In this document: one piece after another, positions 5,513 through 5,785 of the stretch
How the letters are laid out: every line of letters begins with the position of its first letter
Position numbering within the stretch: the stretch's first letter is position 1
Source of the DNA: Alphaproteobacteria bacterium
GTDB lineage: Bacteria > Pseudomonadota > Alphaproteobacteria > Rickettsiales > SXRF01
Direction of reading: 5' to 3'
Length of the DNA: 5,785 nucleotides
NCBI GenBank assembly: GCA_020050695.1
Contig: JAGVKI010000195.1
Location: 1-5,785, forward strand
Program-made: the position numbers and the translations under genes
Notes under the pieces: model-generated
Seen by the model: the letters and a program-made list of their open reading frames with translations, nothing else
Database searches by the model: none
What the model was told of the DNA's origin: nothing

Positions 5513-5785
5513 TTATTTCGCCAGAATACTCCGCGCCACGGCCTCGGCGATTTTGATGCCGTCTACACCCGCCGATAAAATACCGCCCGCATAGCCCGCG
5601 CCCTCACCTGCCGGAAACAAGCCCTTGGTGTTAAGACTTTGGAAGGTTTCATCATCACGTTTAATGCGAATGGGTGATGAGGTGCGTGTTTCTACGCCTG
5701 TCAGCACCGCATCTGCCATATCGTAGCCCTTGATCTGCCGCGCCATGGCAGGCAGTGCCTCACGGATAGCGGTAATGGTATAATC
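5513..5785 (-). CDS. COG2509-type FAD-dependent dehydrogenase, C-terminal part (5' end outside window)
   Basis: The 90 residues visible are the C-terminal end of an uncharacterised NAD(P)/FAD-dependent oxidoreductase. The frame runs unbroken to the window edge, beginning DYTITAIREALPAMARQIKGYDM, so the ATG at 5746 is internal. Diagnostic segments are DAVLTGVETRTSSPIRI, FQSLNTKGLFPAGEGAGYAGGILSAGVDGIKIAEAVA. The GLFPAGEGAGYAGGI stretch is the conserved C-terminal FAD-contact motif of this family, in which the full protein usually has about 450-550 residues with an N-terminal Rossmann FAD site. The reaction is not known; it is a soluble flavoprotein. Its stop codon (TAA, 5515-5513) directly abuts the stop of the convergent phosphatase gene, with no room for a terminator between them. 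Confidence 0.9.
   Translation of the reverse strand, partial: DYTITAIREALPAMARQIKGYDMADAVLTGVETRTSSPIRIKRDDETFQSLNTKGLFPAGEGAGYAGGILSAGVDGIKIAEAVARSILAK

Overview
The window is an ordinary-looking stretch of bacterial chromosome. Genes are tightly packed, all start codons chosen here are ATG, and several genes have clear GGAGG- or AGGAG-type ribosome binding sites. The protein families (SRPBCC, PPOX-type flavoprotein, COG2509 FAD protein, an Sec-exported protein) and the mid-range base composition fit a Gram-negative proteobacterium, perhaps alphaproteobacterial. That placement rests on recalled family resemblance, not on a search. I see no tRNA, rRNA, CRISPR array, insertion sequence or phage gene, and no gene-free stretch longer than 131 bases.

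Layout. (1) Bases 1-272, plus strand: the C-terminal part of an SRPBCC-fold protein whose start lies before the window. (2) Bases 345-3991, minus strand: a five-gene series. Reading 5'->3' it is an adenine/adenosine deaminase, a RidA-family protein (4-base ATGA overlap), an exported protein of unknown function (46-60 bases on), a GNAT acetyltransferase (4-base gap) and, after about 100 bases, a pyridoxamine-phosphate-oxidase-like flavoprotein. (3) Bases 3992-4122: a divergent intergenic region that should hold promoters for both directions. (4) Bases 4123-5512, plus strand: a two-gene unit, a VOC/PhnB-like protein followed after one base by an inositol-monophosphatase-family phosphatase. (5) Bases 5513-5785, minus strand: the C-terminal end of a COG2509-type FAD-dependent dehydrogenase, whose stop codon directly abuts the phosphatase stop.

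Function. Most genes look like metabolic housekeeping or damage control: purine-base deamination, removal of reactive enamine/imine intermediates, small-molecule N-acetylation, a flavin- or stress-linked PPOX protein, and sugar/inositol phosphate hydrolysis. The tightest functional pairing suggested by layout is deaminase plus RidA. I did not find a defence system, toxin-antitoxin pair or other clearly novel system. The points most worth a second look are a possible 10-codon leader ORF with its own GGAGG site coupled by ATGA to the PPOX gene, an inverted repeat inside the candidate deaminase promoter, extra segments in the deaminase, and the unrecognised exported protein.
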